From Clostridiales bacterium (GTDB lineage Bacteria; Bacillota; Clostridia; Lachnospirales; Lachnospiraceae): DNA of 64,000 nucleotides. The stretch is from contig JALFSR010000002.1 in NCBI GenBank assembly GCA_022778745.1, positions 1-64,000 on the forward strand. The letters are read 5' to 3'. The position numbers and the translations under genes were made by a program. Under the pieces are notes generated by a model. That model was not told the DNA's origin and made no database searches. It was given only the letters and a program-made list of their open reading frames with translations. Within the stretch, counting starts at the first letter, position 1; the number at the start of each line of letters is the position of its first letter. Positions 20,632-31,400 of the stretch are shown here, piece by piece.

Positions 20632-21363
20632 TTAAAAATCACTCTTTAGCATATGTTCAATGATATGTTGTGTGTAGGAACCGGCAAACTTACGATCTTC
20701 TTTGCTTAATTGCTTGAGATAGATTGGTTTTCCAAATTCTACATAAATATGTTGCGGACGTATTTTCGGCATTTGTTTTTCAAAAATATTCATCGTTCCC
20801 CTCATGGCAACAGGAATGATCGGACATCCTGTTTTATCTGCCATTTTCAAACTTCCTTCTTTAAAAGGAAGAAGTTGTGTTTCATCGGCATTTTTATTGC
20901 GTGTCCCTTCTGGGAAAATCCATATGGAAACGCCATTTTTGATATAGTCGATTCCCTGAAGAATTGTTTTCATTCCTTCTTTTAAATTATCTCGGTCAAG
21001 AAATAGACAATATAATTTACGCATCCAATTACTCAAAAGAGGAACTTTTTCCATTTCTTTTTTTGCTACAAATCCAGTTAATCCAACTACATTAGTATAT
21101 CCGATTAAAATATCAAAGTAGCTTCTGTGATTACCGACGTATAGAACAGGAGTATCAGTTGGAATATTTTCTTTTCCTTTTACAGTAACTTTAACGCCTG
21201 CAATCCAGAGAATAAAGCGAAATATGGTTTGTACCATAGCAAGAGAAATGCGGTCTTTGCATGGTTTATTAAACTTTCCGATAATCCAGAGAATAATCTC
21301 TGCAATAATACCGATGATAAGATATAAAATGACAGTTAATGCAACAAAAATGAAACGAATCAT
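20632..21363 (-). CDS. plsC: Lysophospholipid (1-acyl-glycerol-3-phosphate) acyltransferase
   Basis: NHRSYFDILIGY (HX4D-type motif), FPEGTRNKNADE. Confidence 0.93.
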   Translation of the reverse strand: MIRFIFVALTVILYLIIGIIAEIILWIIGKFNKPCKDRISLAMVQTIFRFILWIAGVKVTVKGKENIPTDTPVLYVGNHRSYFDILIGYTNVVGLTGFVAKKEMEKVPLLSNWMRKLYCLFLDRDNLKEGMKTILQGIDYIKNGVSIWIFPEGTRNKNADETQLLPFKEGSLKMADKTGCPIIPVAMRGTMNIFEKQMPKIRPQHIYVEFGKPIYLKQLSKEDRKFAGSYTQHIIEHMLKSDF

Positions 21364-21411
21364 TGCTTTGCCTCCGATTTTTATAGTTATTTACAAGAAG
21401 AAGTATTCTTT

Positions 21412-23007
21412 TTAGCCTTGACTATTTTTATTTTTTAATGACTCAAGCAGTTCCATAGAGAAAGATGGAATCTCCTCAACAGGTTCTTCTTCTTTTTCAA
21501 CAACTTCTCCACGACCATATAAAAGAGTCATTTCTTTTAATTGTTTTTCCAATTCATTGCTCAGATGAGTAGGACGGAAACGGAATCCCCAGTTACCAGC
21601 GGCGACAGAAGGAGTATTCATACGGCAGTCATTACCAAAGCCAAGTGCATCTTGAATTGGGAAAATACAATAGTTTGCAGTGCTTGACATTGCAGTGCGA
21701 ATCATATCCATATGGATGCAGTTGCCATCTGTGCTGAGATAACGGCGCAGACGATCTCTTTGGGCTGGATTTAAATCTTCATAATACCAGCCAACAGTCG
21801 TTGGATTATCATGTGTACCAGTATAGCAAATACAATTGGATGTAGTGAAGTGGTGAGGAAGTAAATCATTGTCTTCCAGATCAGAAAATGCAAACTGCAG
21901 TACTTTCATACCTGGAAGGTTAAAGTCATCACGTAATTTCTCAACACCTTCTGTAATAATTCCAAGATCTTCTGCCCAAATTGGAAGATGTTTGCCGAAT
22001 ACTTCCTGTATGCGAGAGAATAAATCAGCACCTGGACCTTTGCACCAACATCCGTTTAATGCGGTTGTCTCACCGTATGGAATGGCAAAATATGCTTCAA
22101 ATCCACGGAAATGATCAATGCGCAGGAAATCAACAAATGAAAGCTGACCTTGAATTCGCTTCATCCACCAGTCAAAGTTTGTCTTCTTATGGTAATCCCA
22201 ATCATATAAAGGATTTCCCCATAATTGTCCAGTTGCGGAGAAATAATCTGGTGGAACTCCTGCGACAACAAGCGGATAACCTTTTGCATCTAATAAGAAT
22301 AATTCACGGTTTGCCCATACATCGGCACTGTCCATAGAAACAAAAATTGGAATATCACCAATAATTTTAATTCCCTTTGAATTAGCATATTCGCGTAATT
22401 GTTTCCATTGACGGAAAAATAAAAACTGAATGAATTTGTAGTAGGAAATTGAATCAGCTAATTGATTGGACCACTTTGCCTTTACTTCTGGAGTAGGATC
22501 TCGTAAGTCATCGTTCCATTCCAGCCAAGCCGCACCGCCATGAGCATCTTTTCCAGCCATAAACAATGCATAGTCATCAAGCCAGCTGGCTTCTTCTTTA
22601 CAAAATTGTTCATAATCTGCTTCTAAGGAAGTATTATAATGCAGAAGAAAATGCTGATGAGCAATTTTTAGTAATTCTGTCTTAACTGGAATTACATAAC
22701 CGTAATCAACATGATCTGGATTAAAGTTAGGTACTTTGAAAAAGTCAGGTCCAGCCAATAAGTTATCTTGAATTAATAATTCAGGGCTGATTAAAAGTGG
22801 CTGACCTGCGAATGCAGAAAATGCTTGGTAAGGAGAATCTCCATAACCAGTTGGCCCAAGAGGAAGGACTTGCCAAAGTTTTTGACCTGCGTTTACTAAA
22901 AAGTCAACGAAATCATAAGCGCCTTTTCCAAAGTCGCCAATTCCATAGCGGGATGGAAAGCTGGTCGGATGTGCCAAAATTCCAGAAAAACGTTCTTGTA
23001 CTTTCAT
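21412..23007 (-). CDS. malQ: 4-alpha-glucanotransferase
   Basis: RFSGILAHPTSFPSRYGIGDFG...LRIDHFRGFEAYFAIP...GTHDNPTTVGW. Confidence 0.97.
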   Translation of the reverse strand: MKVQERFSGILAHPTSFPSRYGIGDFGKGAYDFVDFLVNAGQKLWQVLPLGPTGYGDSPYQAFSAFAGQPLLISPELLIQDNLLAGPDFFKVPNFNPDHVDYGYVIPVKTELLKIAHQHFLLHYNTSLEADYEQFCKEEASWLDDYALFMAGKDAHGGAAWLEWNDDLRDPTPEVKAKWSNQLADSISYYKFIQFLFFRQWKQLREYANSKGIKIIGDIPIFVSMDSADVWANRELFLLDAKGYPLVVAGVPPDYFSATGQLWGNPLYDWDYHKKTNFDWWMKRIQGQLSFVDFLRIDHFRGFEAYFAIPYGETTALNGCWCKGPGADLFSRIQEVFGKHLPIWAEDLGIITEGVEKLRDDFNLPGMKVLQFAFSDLEDNDLLPHHFTTSNCICYTGTHDNPTTVGWYYEDLNPAQRDRLRRYLSTDGNCIHMDMIRTAMSSTANYCIFPIQDALGFGNDCRMNTPSVAAGNWGFRFRPTHLSNELEKQLKEMTLLYGRGEVVEKEEEPVEEIPSFSMELLESLKNKNSQG

Positions 23008-23017
23008 TAAGAACCTC

Positions 23018-24475
23018 CTATTTTTTCTTTTTTGTCATTTCATCTAACAGCTTGTTTTTCAGCTGATAAAGTTTATTTGAAAGGTCAATATGAACCTTAT
23101 GCGGATTGATGAGACGGCGTGTTTCTGGCCATAATGTCTCAAGTTCTTGTTTACAGTATGCCTGAATTTCCATTACGGATGGACTTTGATAAACACATTG
23201 ACCGTTAATGAAAATTGGAACAAGAAGTTCTTTTACCCAATAGCAGTTTGGCTCCAAATAAGTTCGTTTCCATGTATCAATTGGGTCAAACAGAGTTAAT
23301 GGTTGAGAACAGTCTATCTCTTCGTCAGCAAGACAGATTAAATCCGCAATAATTTTATTATTTGTACGGTCATAAATACGATAAATTGTTTTATTTCCTG
23401 GATTTGTTACTTTTTCTGTATTCTCAGAAAGCTTGATTTTTGGAATATAACGCTTTGTTTCCAAATCTTGAATCGCAGCAAGCTTATATACGCCGCCAAA
23501 TGCCGGACAGTCTTTGGAAGTAATCAAATTTGTTCCTACGCCCCAGGAGTTAATCGCAGCTCCTTGATTTTTCAAACTATTAATTAAATATTCATCCAAA
23601 TCACTCGATGCAGAAATAACTGCATCAGTAAATCCAGCAGCATCCAACATCTTCTTTGCCTCTTTGGATAAATAAGCAAGGTCGCCACTGTCAAGACGGA
23701 TTCCATAAAAAGTGAGCGGAATACCAGCATCCCGCATCTCAGAAAATACTTGAATTGCGTGAGGAACACCGGAACGAAGAGTATCATACGTATCGACTAG
23801 TAAAATACATGCCGATGGATAAAGCTGTGCATACGTGCGAAATGCAGAGAGTTCATCTGGAAAACTCATAATCCAGCTATGTGCATGTGTTCCTTTGACA
23901 GGGACATTAAACATCTGTCCAGCAAGAACATTTGATGTTCCGATACATCCTGCAATCATAGCTGCTCTCGCACCATAAATTCCAGCATCTGGTCCTTGCG
24001 CACGGCGAAGTCCAAACTCCATAACACCATCATTTTGTGCTGCATGGACAATTCGAGCCGTTTTTGTAGCAATTAAGCTTTGATGATTAATAATATTCAA
24101 TACTGCAGTTTCAATTAACTGAGCTTCCATAATTGGAGCAATTACTTTAACCATTGGCTCCTTTGGAAACATAACACTGCCTTCTGGAATCGCATAAATA
24201 TCTCCTGTGAAGTGATAACTTCTCAGATAGTCTAAAAAAGATTCCGTAAAAAATTCAGTATTTCTTAAATATTCGATGTCATCATAATTAAAAGAAAGCT
24301 CTTTAATGTACTGAATGATCTGATCCAAACCCGCACAAACTGCAAACCCGTTATCACAAGGATTTTTACGATAAAAGGCATCAAATACAACCCGTTCATT
24401 GTTGCCTTGCATAAAATATCCCTGCATCATAGTTAACTCATAAAGATCAGTTAATAAAGTAAGATTTCTGCTCAT
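23018..24475 (-). CDS. pncB: Nicotinate phosphoribosyltransferase
   Basis: LTLLTDLYELTMMQGYF...GLRRAQGPDAGIYGARAAMIAGCIGTSNVLA...IRLDSGDLAYLSK. Confidence 0.96.
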   Translation of the reverse strand: MSRNLTLLTDLYELTMMQGYFMQGNNERVVFDAFYRKNPCDNGFAVCAGLDQIIQYIKELSFNYDDIEYLRNTEFFTESFLDYLRSYHFTGDIYAIPEGSVMFPKEPMVKVIAPIMEAQLIETAVLNIINHQSLIATKTARIVHAAQNDGVMEFGLRRAQGPDAGIYGARAAMIAGCIGTSNVLAGQMFNVPVKGTHAHSWIMSFPDELSAFRTYAQLYPSACILLVDTYDTLRSGVPHAIQVFSEMRDAGIPLTFYGIRLDSGDLAYLSKEAKKMLDAAGFTDAVISASSDLDEYLINSLKNQGAAINSWGVGTNLITSKDCPAFGGVYKLAAIQDLETKRYIPKIKLSENTEKVTNPGNKTIYRIYDRTNNKIIADLICLADEEIDCSQPLTLFDPIDTWKRTYLEPNCYWVKELLVPIFINGQCVYQSPSVMEIQAYCKQELETLWPETRRLINPHKVHIDLSNKLYQLKNKLLDEMTKKKK

Positions 24476-24684
24476 AATTTTGCCTCATCATTATCTGGAA
24501 CGCTTCATAAAAGATAGAAATGATTCGTTCACGTAATAGTTTTCACTGGAGATTAAACAAAATACCCCAGACGACCTCTGATTAGTCACAAATGATAAAA
24601 TTATTTATGAATATGAGGTGTTTGTACATTTATTATAACATATCCTTAAAAATATGCAATGCGTATGAGCAAAATTTTATACTC

Positions 24685-25146
24685 TTACAGAGAATCATCG
24701 GCACATCGAATAGAAATATTGGAGAGACATGCACGGGCTTTTACATAAAGTTGAGGAATATCAGTATCCATATAACGTCCTGTCAATGCAGCGCAGTTTC
24801 CAAGAAATGACTGGCTTTCTAGTACAACATTTACATTGGAAGGTATTGTAATTGTTAATGCACTCATATAGGCATCACATGTTAGATAGGAAGTTTGTGC
24901 AAATTGTAAATTACTGATATCATACACGATGGCACTGCATGTTGCCTTTATGATTCCATTTTGAAAGAGTTCTGGTTCAAATTCAACGATAGTACGAGCT
25001 GATTTCTTTACTAATTGGCTATGACTGTAACCTGCTACAGGAACGGATTCTTTTAGCCGACTTTTTGTTAAAAAAGCAATGCTGGCTGCAGCAATTGCTG
25101 TAAAAGAAGAACAAAAAATGGCAAGTGTTCGCTTTCCCTTTTTCAT
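24685..25146 (-). CDS. Small membrane-anchored protein with a LiaF-C-like repeat pattern
   Basis: N-terminal TM, then SALTITIPSNVNVVLESQSFLGNCAALTGRY...PQLYVKARACLSNISIRCA, resembling the LiaF C-terminal beta-rich domain. Confidence 0.5.
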   Translation of the reverse strand: MKKGKRTLAIFCSSFTAIAAASIAFLTKSRLKESVPVAGYSHSQLVKKSARTIVEFEPELFQNGIIKATCSAIVYDISNLQFAQTSYLTCDAYMSALTITIPSNVNVVLESQSFLGNCAALTGRYMDTDIPQLYVKARACLSNISIRCADDSL

Positions 25147-25319
25147 ATTAAAATTTTCCTTTCCGTATTTATGATAATTTTAGTATGAGTGGATTTGGGA
25201 AAAAAGTCAAGATAAAAAGTTTGTAAAATAAAAGTAAAAAATCATCTGGAAAAATAGAATGCATTGTGATAACATAGAGTGATAAACACAGAGGAATAGA
25301 AGAAAGGGAGGAATCATTC

Positions 25320-26216
25320 TTGAAAAAATTGTTATTTATCTTCAATCCATTTTCTGGTAAGGGAAAAATTAAAAATAGTTTAAGTGAGATTATTTATTTA
25401 TTTAATAAAAATGGATATGAAATTACAATACAAGCGACTCAATGTAAGGGAGAGGCGACAACTATTGTAGAGAAAAAGGGAAAAGATTATGATTTAATTG
25501 TATGCAGTGGTGGAGACGGTACATTAAATGAAACAATATCGGGACTGATGAAGTTGGAGCAACGTCCCCCTATCGGTTATATTCCAGCTGGTTCAACAAA
25601 TGATTTTGGAGCAAGTATTGGACTGCCAAAAAACATGTTACGAACTGCTGAAATTATTATGAAAGGACAAGCAAACCCATATGATATCGGTCAGTTTGGA
25701 GATCAATATTTTGTTTATGTAGCTGCATTTGGAGCGTTTTCTGATGTGTCTTATATGACTCCGCAGCAGACAAAAAATTTAATTGGTCATCAAGCATACG
25801 TATTAGAAGCAATGAAGAAGATTGGCACGATTAAGCCAATTCATATGTTGATGGAATATGATGATCAAATCATAGAAGGCGATTACCTTTTTGGAATGAT
25901 TTCTAATTCAATAAGTGTTGGAGGAATTAAAGGATTAATTGGATACAATGTAAGCATGAATGATGGACTGTTTGAAGTTATGCTCGTAAAGCACCTAGAA
26001 AATCCGCTCGAATTCCCAATGATTTTATCCAATTTGCTTGCAAAAGAAAAAGATCCAAAATATATTACAACATTCCGCTGCTCCGCTATGAAGATTCATA
26101 GTGATCAGCCAGTCAATTGGACATTGGACGGTGAATTTGGAGGAGAACGTTGTGATACGAGTGTACTTATACATAAACAGGCAGTTTCAATTATTAGCGC
26201 GAATGTAGAAAAGTAA
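25320..26216 (+). CDS. Diacylglycerol kinase family lipid kinase (YegS/BmrU-like)
   Basis: KLLFIFNPFSGKGKIK...CSGGDGTLNETISGLM...PIGYIPAGSTNDFGASIGLP; TTG start after GGGAGG. Confidence 0.94.
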   Translation: MKKLLFIFNPFSGKGKIKNSLSEIIYLFNKNGYEITIQATQCKGEATTIVEKKGKDYDLIVCSGGDGTLNETISGLMKLEQRPPIGYIPAGSTNDFGASIGLPKNMLRTAEIIMKGQANPYDIGQFGDQYFVYVAAFGAFSDVSYMTPQQTKNLIGHQAYVLEAMKKIGTIKPIHMLMEYDDQIIEGDYLFGMISNSISVGGIKGLIGYNVSMNDGLFEVMLVKHLENPLEFPMILSNLLAKEKDPKYITTFRCSAMKIHSDQPVNWTLDGEFGGERCDTSVLIHKQAVSIISANVEK

Positions 26217-26252
26217 TTCGTTTAGATAACAATAAAAAAATAACATAAATAC

Positions 26253-26281
26253 TTTACAAATGAGGAATGCTATAGTATAAT
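26253..26281 (+). promoter_or_regulatory. rpoD promoter
   Basis: TTTACA-N17-TATAAT at 26253-26258 and 26276-26281. Confidence 0.75.
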
Positions 26282-26447
26282 ATTAATCTGTGGGAGTATG
26301 TTCTGATAAGAAAAAGGACAGAAATAATAGGAACGGTCTAAGCAGAGCCCGTTTTCTTTTTATAAATTGTCATAGGAATAAGAAAGCAAACAGACATATG
26401 AAAACAAATGTAGTGATGAAGCCTGCAAACAGAAAGGACAATGTGCA

Positions 26448-27563
26448 ATGGAAAAAGAGATTTTAAACGAACGTCTAGGAAAACTTGTCGAAATTGGAAA
26501 TGGAAAAAATAAAGCTCTGGATTTCAATGACATTAATGATTTCTTTATTGGTGAAGTGCTGACACCAGAAGAATGGGAATATGTTTATAACTATCTGGAA
26601 GCAAAAAAAATTGATGTACTTCGTCCAATGGATGAAGATATGGCAGCAGAGGATGCACTGTTACTGGACAAAGATATTGATTTTTCCTCAGAAGAAGAAG
26701 ATATTGATTTAGATGCCATTGATCTGTTAGAGGGTATCGGAACAGAAGATCCGGTGCGTATGTATTTAAAGGAAATTGGAACTGTACCACTTTTAAGCGC
26801 AGAGGAAGAATTGGATTTGGCGAAGAAGAAGGCAGAGGGCAGTACGTATGCAAAAGAACGTCTCATCGAAGCTAACTTACGTCTTGTTGTTAGTATTGCA
26901 AAGCGTTATACAGGAAGAGGTATGAGTTTTCTGGATTTGGTACAGGAAGGTAATCTTGGACTAATCAAAGGTGTTGAGAAGTTTGACTACACAAAGGGAT
27001 ATAAGTTAAGTACATATGCGACATGGTGGATTCGTCAGTCTGTGACAAGAGCATTAGCCGATCAAGCAAGAACGATCCGTGTGCCAGTTCATATGGTAGA
27101 AACGATTAATAAGATGTCTAAGATGCAGCGTAAACTGACATTGGACTTAGGTTATGAGCCATCTGTGACAGAACTTGCAAAAGCATTGGATATGTCTGAA
27201 GATAAAGTAATGGAGATTATGCAGATTGCCAGAGAACCAGCATCATTGGAGACACCAATCGGTGAAGAAGATGATTCTAACTTAGGTGATTTCGTAGCAG
27301 ATAATAATGCAGTTACACCAGAAGGTAATGTAGAATCTGTGATGCTTCGAGAACATATTGATGCATTGTTAGAGGATTTAAAAGAACGAGAACGTCAAGT
27401 AATTGTACTGCGTTTTGGTTTGGAAGATGGACATCCTCGTACATTAGAGGAAGTAGGAAAGGAATTTAATGTCACGAGAGAGCGCATTCGCCAGATTGAA
27501 GCGAAGGCATTACGCAAGCTTCGTAATCCAGTCAGAAGCAAACGAATTCGTGATTTCCTTTAA
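26448..27563 (+). CDS. rpoD: Primary RNA polymerase sigma factor
   Basis: [21 protein letters not shown]...[41 protein letters not shown]-terminal region 4 HTH. Confidence 0.98.
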   Translation: MEKEILNERLGKLVEIGNGKNKALDFNDINDFFIGEVLTPEEWEYVYNYLEAKKIDVLRPMDEDMAAEDALLLDKDIDFSSEEEDIDLDAIDLLEGIGTEDPVRMYLKEIGTVPLLSAEEELDLAKKKAEGSTYAKERLIEANLRLVVSIAKRYTGRGMSFLDLVQEGNLGLIKGVEKFDYTKGYKLSTYATWWIRQSVTRALADQARTIRVPVHMVETINKMSKMQRKLTLDLGYEPSVTELAKALDMSEDKVMEIMQIAREPASLETPIGEEDDSNLGDFVADNNAVTPEGNVESVMLREHIDALLEDLKERERQVIVLRFGLEDGHPRTLEEVGKEFNVTRERIRQIEAKALRKLRNPVRSKRIRDFL

Positions 27564-27648
27564 GTAACATTTGAGTTGGGATTTCGCTCTGTATGATGCA
27601 GGAAAAGCAGTTCTTGCATCTGCAGTATGCGCTTATAGATTTAGTGGG

Positions 27649-27682
27649 AGGGGTACTTGAAGATGCATCTTCAAGTACCCCT
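27649..27682 (+). terminator. 34-bp perfect palindrome, terminator-like
   Basis: AGGGGTACTTGAAGATG|CATCTTCAAGTACCCCT, 17+17 with no spacer. Confidence 0.7.
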
Positions 27683-27756
27683 ATCGTTTCATTACTATTG
27701 GAGCGCAGCGAAGCGGATTTTGAATATACTGATTTAAAGAACAGTGTGGAGGGTTT

Positions 27757-28410
27757 ATGCAGAAAATAAATTATCAAAAACAATTGGAGAAGCAGTTAAT
27801 ACAATTAGAAAATGAGTCAGTAATACCAACGTTATTGCTTCATAGCTGCTGTGCCCCATGCAGCAGTTATGTATTAGAATACTTATCTAATTATTTTTCT
27901 ATTACAGTTTTTTATTATAATCCTAATATTTCACCAGAAGAAGAATTTAGAAAACGAGCAGAGGAACAAAAGAGACTGATTGAATCGATGCCATTAAAAA
28001 ATCCAGTTCACTGTATAGTAGGAGAATATGAGCCAGAACGATTTTATGAGTTAGCAAAAGGATTAGAGACCGTGCCAGAGGGAGGAGAAAGATGTTTTCG
28101 CTGTTATGAGCTTCGGTTGAGGGAATCAGCAAAGATTGCAAAGCAAAATCATTTTGATTATTTTACAACGACGCTTTCTATTAGTCCATTAAAAAAGGCA
28201 GATCGTTTAAATGAAATTGGGCATCAATTAGAACAAGAATATGGAATAAATTATTTATATTCTGATTTTAAAAAGAAAGATGGATATAAGCGTTCCATTG
28301 AATTATCACACGAATACCAATTGTATCGGCAAAATTACTGTGGATGCATTTATTCAAAGAAAGAGGCATTGATGAGAGAAAAGAAAGTTTTGGAGGAAAA
28401 GGAGTGTTAG
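27757..28410 (+). CDS. queH: Epoxyqueuosine reductase QueH
   Basis: LLLHSCCAPCSSYVLEYLS...RCFRCYELRL...YCGCIYSKKEA. Confidence 0.92.
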   Translation: MQKINYQKQLEKQLIQLENESVIPTLLLHSCCAPCSSYVLEYLSNYFSITVFYYNPNISPEEEFRKRAEEQKRLIESMPLKNPVHCIVGEYEPERFYELAKGLETVPEGGERCFRCYELRLRESAKIAKQNHFDYFTTTLSISPLKKADRLNEIGHQLEQEYGINYLYSDFKKKDGYKRSIELSHEYQLYRQNYCGCIYSKKEALMREKKVLEEKEC

Positions 28411-28419
28411 GGAAAGTCT

Positions 28420-31400
28420 ATGTGGAAGTATAGTGTAAAAAGACCATATACGGTTATTGTGGCTGTGCTGATGGTTTTAATATTAGGGGTTGTTTCGTGG
28501 ACAAAAATGACAACGGATTTGTTTCCATCGATCAGCCTTCCTTATATGGTTGTTATGACAACTTATCAAGGCGGAAGTCCAGAAGAAGTAGAGTTAATTG
28601 TAACAAAACCGATCGAACAAGTGATGGCAACACTGGATAATATTGAAAATATTACATCTGTCTCTTCACAAGGACAGTCTACTGTTATATTGGAATTTGA
28701 TGATTCTGTTAATATGGAGTCAGCGACGATTGACACGAGAGAAAAACTTGATTTAATTTCTGCTTATTGGAATGAATCAGTTGGAAATCCGATTATCACA
28801 AAAATTAGTCCAGATATGATGCCAATTATAACAGCGGCGGTCGATATGGAGGATAAATCAAGGGAAGAGTTAAGTCAACTTGTAAATGATGAATTGATAC
28901 CAAAATTAGAAGGAGTGAATGGTGTTGCGAGCGTATCCGTCAACGGAGATGTTGAAAAAGAAATTGAAGTGGTGATGGATCAAAAAAAGATTGACCGCAT
29001 TAATGAAAAAATGAAAAAAGTAGTGCAGGATCAGATGTCTGAAGCACGTAAGCAGTTAGAAGAAGCACAGAAACAATTAGATAGTGGAAAAACTGCATTA
29101 AACAGTCAATCAAGCTTATTTTCTGATGGCTCAATTGATTTAAGCCAGGGAATGCTGACTGGAAAATTAGAATTATTAAAATCAGAAATTCAAATGGCTC
29201 AGATGGAAAGTCAGTTACAAGAAAAGGGAGCAGAAATTCAGCAGATGGAGTTTGTTGTCACAGAGATGGAAAAAGTGCTGAATACGACAAAACAAGAAAT
29301 TGCAAAAAATGAAGCGACTGTGACAGCATTGGAGCAAGAGGCTGCTAAACTTAATGCAGAAAATGCAAAAAGGGAAGAAGAATTAAATCAAAAGAAGGCA
29401 GAGCTAGAAAAACAGATTGCAGAACTTCAAAAGCAATTAAAAGACAATGTGCAGAACATTCCAGATTCTAGTGATAAAAAAGATGCGAATGATAATGTGC
29501 AGGCAACAGCAAATCAAGGTACGATCGCTGCACAGCTTGAGACATTAAAGGCACAGCTTCAGCAAGTGATTGCAGATCAACAGGAACTTGCATTGAAAAA
29601 AGCATCCTATGAAGTAAAGAAGTCTGCGGCAGAAAGTGCGAGAGTAGCAATCAGCACTTCAAAAAATGTTGCAAGCCAGTTAGAAGCACAGTTGAATTTG
29701 ACGAGGACAGAACTAGAACAGGCAAAACAGGCATTAAATACAGCAAGACAGCAGATTCAAGACGGCGGAACAAAGATTACTGACAGTAAAGATAGTTTAA
29801 ATAAACAAGAAAAAGAATTAACGAAGCAGCAGCAGGAAGCACAAAAGAAATTAGAAGAAGCAACTGCCCAGATAAAAGAGGGAGAAAAGCAGCTTGAAGA
29901 ACAGAAAAAAGCGTTGGATCAAGCAGAAGAGAAAGCATTAGAGCAGGTAACATTAGATGGGAAAATCACAAATGAAGTGATTAGTTCTCTGTTACAGGCG
30001 CAAAACTTTAATATGCCTGCAGGATATATCAAAGAAGGCGATACGTCTTATTTAGTACGTGTTGGTGATAAAATTACAGATATTTCAGAGATGAAAAACT
30101 TATTATTGTTTGACCCAAATATGGATGGGATTGATCCGATTATGTTAAAAGACGTCGCGGATATTTCCTATACTGATAATTCTGCTTCCTCTTATGCAAA
30201 AGTTAATGGAAATAATGGTTTGATTTTGTCAATACAAAAGCAAAATACATATTCGACAGCAGAAGTATCGGATCAGTTAGCTGAAAAATTCAAACAATTA
30301 GAGGGAGAATATGAAAACCTGCATTTTACTGCACTGATGGATCAAGGAACTTATATTGATCTTGTCGTAGATTCTGTACTCAATAACTTGCTTATGGGCG
30401 GATGTCTGGCGATTATTATTTTGATTTTATTTTTAAAAGATATAAAGCCGACGGCAATTATTGCATGTTCCATTCCAGTCAGTGTCATATTTGCAGTTGT
30501 ATTAATGTATTTTTCGAATATTACATTAAATGTTATCTCACTTTCTGGATTAGCAGTTGGAGTAGGTATGCTTGTTGATAACTCTGTCGTTGTAATCGAA
30601 AATATTTACCGATTGCGCAGTAAAGGTGCGACCGTTATTCAGGCGGCAGTGTCTGGTGCTGCACAAGTGGCAGGCGCGATTACATCATCGACATTGACAA
30701 CAATCTGTGTATTCGTTCCTATCGTATTTGTAGAAGGAATGACGAAGCAGTTGTTTGTAGATATGGCATTAACGATTGCTTATTCGTTACTTGCAAGTTT
30801 AATCATTGCATTGACACTTGTACCAACAATGGCATCAGGAATGCTCAAACGAGCATCAGAGAAAAAACATCCTCTGTTGAATAAAATGATAAATGGATAT
30901 GACAGAATTATTCGTATTTGTCTCAAACGAAAAGCGATTGTTCTTCTGCTTGTAGTAATTATATTAATTGGAAGTGTTATTGCTTCTCTTTCTAGAGGTA
31001 CAGCATTTATGCCGGAATCTGACAGTAATCAGCTGACGGCGACATTAAAAATGCCAAAAGATGCAAAGATGGAAGATACAACAAAAACTGCAGATGAAGT
31101 GGCAAAACGAATACAAGAAATAGATGGAGTCAATACAGTTGGTGCTATGATGAGTTCTAATAGCTTGATGAGCGGTGGAGGAAGTGATATCCGTTCTGTT
31201 ACCTTTTATGTTGTACTTGATGAGAAAAAGAAAGATACGAGTCAAGAAATTGCAGCAAACATTCAAGAAGCATGTCAAGATATGGATGGAGAAGTGACTG
31301 CACAAGGTTCTAATATGGATATGAGTGCGTTGGGCGGCTCGGGAATTTCAGTGAAAGTATTTGGAGAAGATATTGATACATTGAAAAAGGCAGCGGATGA

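Noticed and set aside
26545-26866. Two minus-strand Ser-rich ORFs in rpoD
   Set aside because: Antisense to the conserved RpoD sequence; Ser-richness reflects GAA/GAT codons on the coding strand.
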